DNA of 9,309 bases, taken from assembly GCA_012962365.1 (NCBI GenBank), contig DTXR01000130.1, positions 1 through 9,309 of the forward strand, written 5' to 3'. Below are positions 7,197 through 9,309 of this stretch, piece after piece. Below the pieces are notes generated by a model. It saw nothing but the letters and a program-made list of their open reading frames with translations. It ran no database searches and was not told where the DNA came from. The first letter of the stretch is position 1. Each line of letters starts with the position of its first letter. Origin of the DNA: Chromatiaceae bacterium (GTDB lineage: Bacteria; Pseudomonadota; Gammaproteobacteria; Chromatiales; Chromatiaceae). Made by a program: the position numbers and the translations under genes.

Positions 7197-7246
7197 CCAA
7201 ACCTGCGAGAAAAGAGATGGGCTTTCATTTTCCTGCCTTTATGATT

Positions 7247-7265
7247 CGAGCCTGTCCAGGCCTCG
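7247..7265 (-). terminator. Imperfect hairpin after gpsA
   Basis: CGAGCCTG (7247-7254) can pair with CAGG and CTCG (7257-7265) with one bulged base. It lies between the gpsA stop and the start of the GGDEF/EAL gene. No T-run follows on the minus strand, so termination here is uncertain and some read-through into the GGDEF/EAL gene is possible. Confidence 0.25.
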
Positions 7266-7283
7266 TGTAAGGAAGGTTTGAGA

Positions 7284-8291
7284 TCAATCCTGCTCGGGCT
7301 TCTGCTCGCGGCTGAGCAGCGCCTTCACTGCAGCAGCAGGGTCGAGGCCCTTGTAGATAATCTGGTAGACATGCTCGGTGATGGGCATTTCCACTCCCAG
7401 CTCTTTGGCCTTCAGATGGAAGTCCCGTGCGGCTGCCAGTCCTTCGACTTCCTGCCCGATGCGTTTTCGCGCTTCCTCGATACCGTGACCGTCGGCCAGC
7501 GCCAGGCCCATGCGCCGGTTGCGTGACTGGTTATCTGTGCAGGTCAGCACCAGATCGCCCAATCCTGCCAGCCCCATAAAAGTGTCGTGCTTGCCGCCCA
7601 GGGCCAACCCCAGACGGGTGATTTCCGCCAAGCCGCGGGTAATCAATGCAGCTCGTGCATTGGCGCCAAATCCCAGTCCGTCGGACATGCCGGCAGCGAT
7701 GGCCATTACATTCTTTGCGGCGCCACCTATCTGAACACCGATAATGTCATCAGAGGTGTAAGCGCGAAACGTGTCGCCATGCAAATAGTCGGCGAGCCTT
7801 CTGGCGTGATCCAGACTGCTGGAGGCCACGGTGATGGCTGTGGGCAAGCCCTTGGCAACTTCCATGGCGAAAGTTGGGCCTGAGATTACCGCGATATCCG
7901 CTTCAGGGAAGGTTTCCCTGGCGACTTCGCTCATCAGGCGCCGGTGTGCCGGCTCCAGCCCCTTGGTTGCCCAACTCAGGGAGCGCAAGCCGGGAATGAG
8001 CGTCTTCAACTGTTGGAGTACGCTGGTGAAGGCGTGGCTGGGGACAACGACGAGAATTTCGTCTGCGGCATCGATGCTTGCCGCCAGATCTGAAGTTGGA
8101 AGCAGATTCTCAGGAAACGGAATGCCCGGCAAATAATGCCGGTTTTCCCGGTCCCGTTTCAAAACAGCAATTTCATCCGCCATGTGCCCCCAAAGGCGAA
8201 CCTGCTGCCCGTGTCTGGCCAACAGTATTCCCAGGGCGGTACCCCAGGAACCCGCACCCAGAACGGCAATTTTCGAGTCGATTGTGGGCAT
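7284..8291 (-). CDS. gpsA: NAD(P)-dependent sn-glycerol-3-phosphate dehydrogenase, 335 aa
   Basis: Cytoplasmic enzyme that reduces dihydroxyacetone phosphate to sn-glycerol-3-phosphate, the backbone precursor of phospholipids. The N-terminal Rossmann fold shows VLGAGSWGTALG (10-21) with the GxGxxG dinucleotide loop. WATKGLE (107-113) and ISGPTFA (136-142) follow, then the catalytic-lysine segment GGAAKNVMAIAAG (189-201, Lys193), GANARAALITRG (209-220), GLAGLGDLVLTC (240-251) and the substrate-binding QSRNR (255-259). The length agrees with E. coli GpsA (339 aa). ATG 8291 begins the homology; the frame is open upstream to 8660, but that part is antisense-frame overlap with secB. An AAGGAA ribosome site at 8298-8303 touches the secB stop codon (8303-8305), leaving an 11-base gap, so translational coupling with secB is likely. 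It is the last gene of the rhodanese-secB-gpsA operon. Confidence 0.96.
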   Translation of the reverse strand: MPTIDSKIAVLGAGSWGTALGILLARHGQQVRLWGHMADEIAVLKRDRENRHYLPGIPFPENLLPTSDLAASIDAADEILVVVPSHAFTSVLQQLKTLIPGLRSLSWATKGLEPAHRRLMSEVARETFPEADIAVISGPTFAMEVAKGLPTAITVASSSLDHARRLADYLHGDTFRAYTSDDIIGVQIGGAAKNVMAIAAGMSDGLGFGANARAALITRGLAEITRLGLALGGKHDTFMGLAGLGDLVLTCTDNQSRNRRMGLALADGHGIEEARKRIGQEVEGLAAARDFHLKAKELGVEMPITEHVYQIIYKGLDPAAAVKALLSREQKPEQD

Positions 8292-8297
8292 CGGCGT

Positions 8298-8303
8298 TTC
8301 CTT
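8298..8303 (-). promoter_or_regulatory. gpsA ribosome binding site abutting the secB stop
   Basis: On the minus strand AAGGAA lies 6 bases before the gpsA ATG and shares a base with the secB TGA. This arrangement suggests coupled translation of the two genes. Confidence 0.6.
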
Positions 8304-8758
8304 CAGTGCTCTGCAGGCTCGGTTTCCTGCTTTTGCTGCTGAATCTGCTGAGCATACAGTGCTTCGAAGTTGACCGGCGCCAGCAGAAATTGCGGGAAGC
8401 TGCCGCGGGTGATCAGATCGGACAACACTTCTCTGACATAGGGAAAGAGCACGTTGGGGCAGTACACGCCCAGCATGGGCCCCATTTCTTCTTCCGGAAT
8501 GCCGACAGCCAGGAAAATGCCAGCCTGGGTAGCTTCCGCGAGATAGGCTGTCTTGTTTTCGATCTTGGCCGTGATGGTGACGGTGAGGGAGACTTCGATG
8601 TTGCCTTCGCCGAGATCCTTGACCGTGTTGTTCAGATTGACGTTGATCTCCGGTTTCCATTCCTTCATGAAGATTTCCGGGGAATTGGGCGTTTCAAAGG
8701 AGATGTCTTTGGTGTAGATACGCTGAATGGAAAACTGGCGCTGTACTTCTTCTGTCAT
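8303..8758 (-). CDS. secB: Protein-export chaperone SecB, 151 aa
   Basis: Tetrameric cytosolic chaperone that holds secretory precursors unfolded and hands them to SecA. The sequence matches SecB throughout: QRIYTKDISFETPNSPEIF (about 12-30), KPEINVNLNN (35-44), the beta strands EVSLTVTITAKIENKTAYLAE, the loop GIPEEEMGPMLGVYCPNVLFPYVREV, and the helix segment GSFPQFLLAPVNFEALYAQ before a Gln/Glu-rich tail. The length is near E. coli SecB (155 aa). ATG 8758 follows AGGA by about 9 bases. The gene is 29 bases after the rhodanese gene and 11 bases before gpsA. SecB is essentially proteobacterial, which supports the assignment of the core of the window. In many gammaproteobacteria grxC lies between the rhodanese gene and secB; it is absent here. 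Confidence 0.96.
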   Translation of the reverse strand: MTEEVQRQFSIQRIYTKDISFETPNSPEIFMKEWKPEINVNLNNTVKDLGEGNIEVSLTVTITAKIENKTAYLAEATQAGIFLAVGIPEEEMGPMLGVYCPNVLFPYVREVLSDLITRGSFPQFLLAPVNFEALYAQQIQQQKQETEPAEH

Positions 8759-8787
8759 GGTGTGAGTCCTGAATTAAGGGGTAAGAA

Positions 8788-9186
8788 TTATCTGCGTTTG
8801 ACCGGTAGCCCGGCGCTTTCCCAGGCCATCATGCCGCCGCGAAGATTGTGTACTTCCTCGAAGCCCGCCTTCATGAGTGTCTTACAGGCCATGCCGGAAC
8901 GGGAGCCGGAACGGCAGGCAACAATAATAGGCTTGTCTTTGTGTTTTTCGAGTTGTTGCAGTTGCTTGGCCAGACCGTTCAGGGGAATATTCACCGCGTT
9001 GACGATGTGGCCCTTATTGAATTCGGCTATTGAACGCACATCCACAACCACGGCGTCATCATGATTGATGAGGGTGGTGCTTTGCAGTGCGTCGACGGCT
9101 GCCTTGTTGACAGGGAGCGGTGGGCTGTTGGACGGTCGATAGCGTTGGCACCGGGTGAGTCCGAAGCTCTTTTTATCAATCCTCAA
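8788..9186 (-). CDS. Rhodanese-like sulfurtransferase, N-terminus apparently replaced at a junction
   Basis: Single-domain rhodanese that would carry sulfur as a persulfide on its active-site cysteine. Visible elements are DAVVVDVRS (44-52), FNKGHIVNAVNIPL (56-69), the active-site loop ACRSGSRSG (90-98) with Cys91, and the closing RGGMMAWESAGLPV (116-129). Homologues at this locus, upstream of secB, commonly start with a membrane helix of about 20 residues that anchors the domain. Here no such helix is present. The nominal start is a TTG at 9186 with no convincing ribosome site, and residues 1-29 or so (MRIDKKSFGL onward) look like read-through of unrelated sequence. Family-like sequence resumes at about VDALQSTTLIN (31-41). 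I infer that the true 5' end and the operon promoter are lost to the junction. The domain call is firm; the start is not. Confidence 0.85.
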   Translation of the reverse strand: MRIDKKSFGLTRCQRYRPSNSPPLPVNKAAVDALQSTTLINHDDAVVVDVRSIAEFNKGHIVNAVNIPLNGLAKQLQQLEKHKDKPIIVACRSGSRSGMACKTLMKAGFEEVHNLRGGMMAWESAGLPVKRR

Positions 9187-9190
9187 GCAG
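9095..9190. other. Probable second junction, rhodanese 5' region to unrelated AT-rich sequence
   Basis: Leftward of about 9095 the sequence is clearly rhodanese. Rightward of about 9180 it is markedly AT-rich, and its only open frame is on the opposite strand. The expected membrane-helix leader of the rhodanese is missing between the two. The breakpoint falls somewhere in this interval and cannot be placed precisely by eye. Confidence 0.5.
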
Positions 9191-9309
9191 AAGGGTTAGA
9201 TAAAATTAGCGAAACACTTTTTGTGCAGGAGTCGCTAAAGTTGTTTATGTTTGATTTTGGAACTTCTGATAGCAACCGTGATATCAGTAAAGATATCTTA
9301 GAGCGTATG
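9157..9309 (+). CDS. Unrecognised partial open frame running off the right edge
   Basis: One plus-strand frame stays open for at least 51 codons to the window end, through AT-rich sequence where the other plus frames hit stops early. The conceptual product includes ESEALFINPQAEG, then KISETLFVQESLKLF, MFDFGTSDSN and RDISKDILERM. It has the alternating hydrophobic/polar pattern of a helical soluble protein. I do not recognise a family. Codons are AT-ending (AAA, GAT, TTA, CGT), unlike the core genes. It has no evident start and the left boundary is uncertain because of the suspected junction, so it may be an internal fragment of a gene from another genome. Confidence 0.4.

Noticed and set aside
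8292..8660. Upstream extension of the gpsA frame
   Set aside because: It overlaps secB in another frame and has no homology to the family. ATG 8291 has its own ribosome site.

Overview
The body of the window (about 390-9100) reads as a chromosomal segment of a moderately GC-rich gammaproteobacterium. The support is the cluster rhodanese-secB-gpsA with trmL nearby, plus HDOD and GGDEF/EAL signalling genes. I would guess a Chromatiales/Thiotrichales-like sulfur-oxidiser lineage, but that is inference only. I see no CRISPR array, tRNA, rRNA, insertion sequence or phage gene.

Layout. At the left edge (1 to about 380) is a truncated plus-strand glycosyltransferase of archaeal dolichyl-phosphate mannose synthase type. 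It breaks off mid-domain and has different codon use. Next comes a small unrecognised plus-strand protein (484-882). A minus-strand gene for a cyclic-nucleotide-domain-like/HDOD signalling protein follows (936-2195), lying downstream of a class 1B-type dihydroorotate dehydrogenase (2270-3229). Divergent from that, only 24 bp away, is trmL (3254-3721), a tRNA wobble-base 2'-O-methyltransferase. Convergent with trmL is a 1154-residue membrane-anchored PAS/GGDEF/EAL protein for cyclic-di-GMP turnover (3732-7196). Upstream of it on the minus strand is a tight operon reading rhodanese, secB, gpsA (9186 down to 7284). At the right edge (about 9100-9309) an AT-rich open frame on the plus strand runs off the window. 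It cuts into the 5' end of the rhodanese gene.

Functionally the core is housekeeping: pyrimidine synthesis (dihydroorotate oxidation), tRNA modification, protein export (SecB), phospholipid precursor supply (GpsA) and sulfur transfer (rhodanese). It is interleaved with two signalling proteins. The two edges do not fit the core. Both ends interrupt a gene inside a conserved domain or its leader and change base and codon use abruptly. This looks more like a chimeric contig or amplification artefact than biology, although recent insertion cannot be excluded from sequence alone. I did not find a convincing new biological system. The most useful observations are the two junctions, the apparently unpaired class 1B dihydroorotate dehydrogenase, the degenerate HDOD/cNMP protein, and a Cys-X2-Cys motif in the second PAS domain of the cyclic-di-GMP protein.
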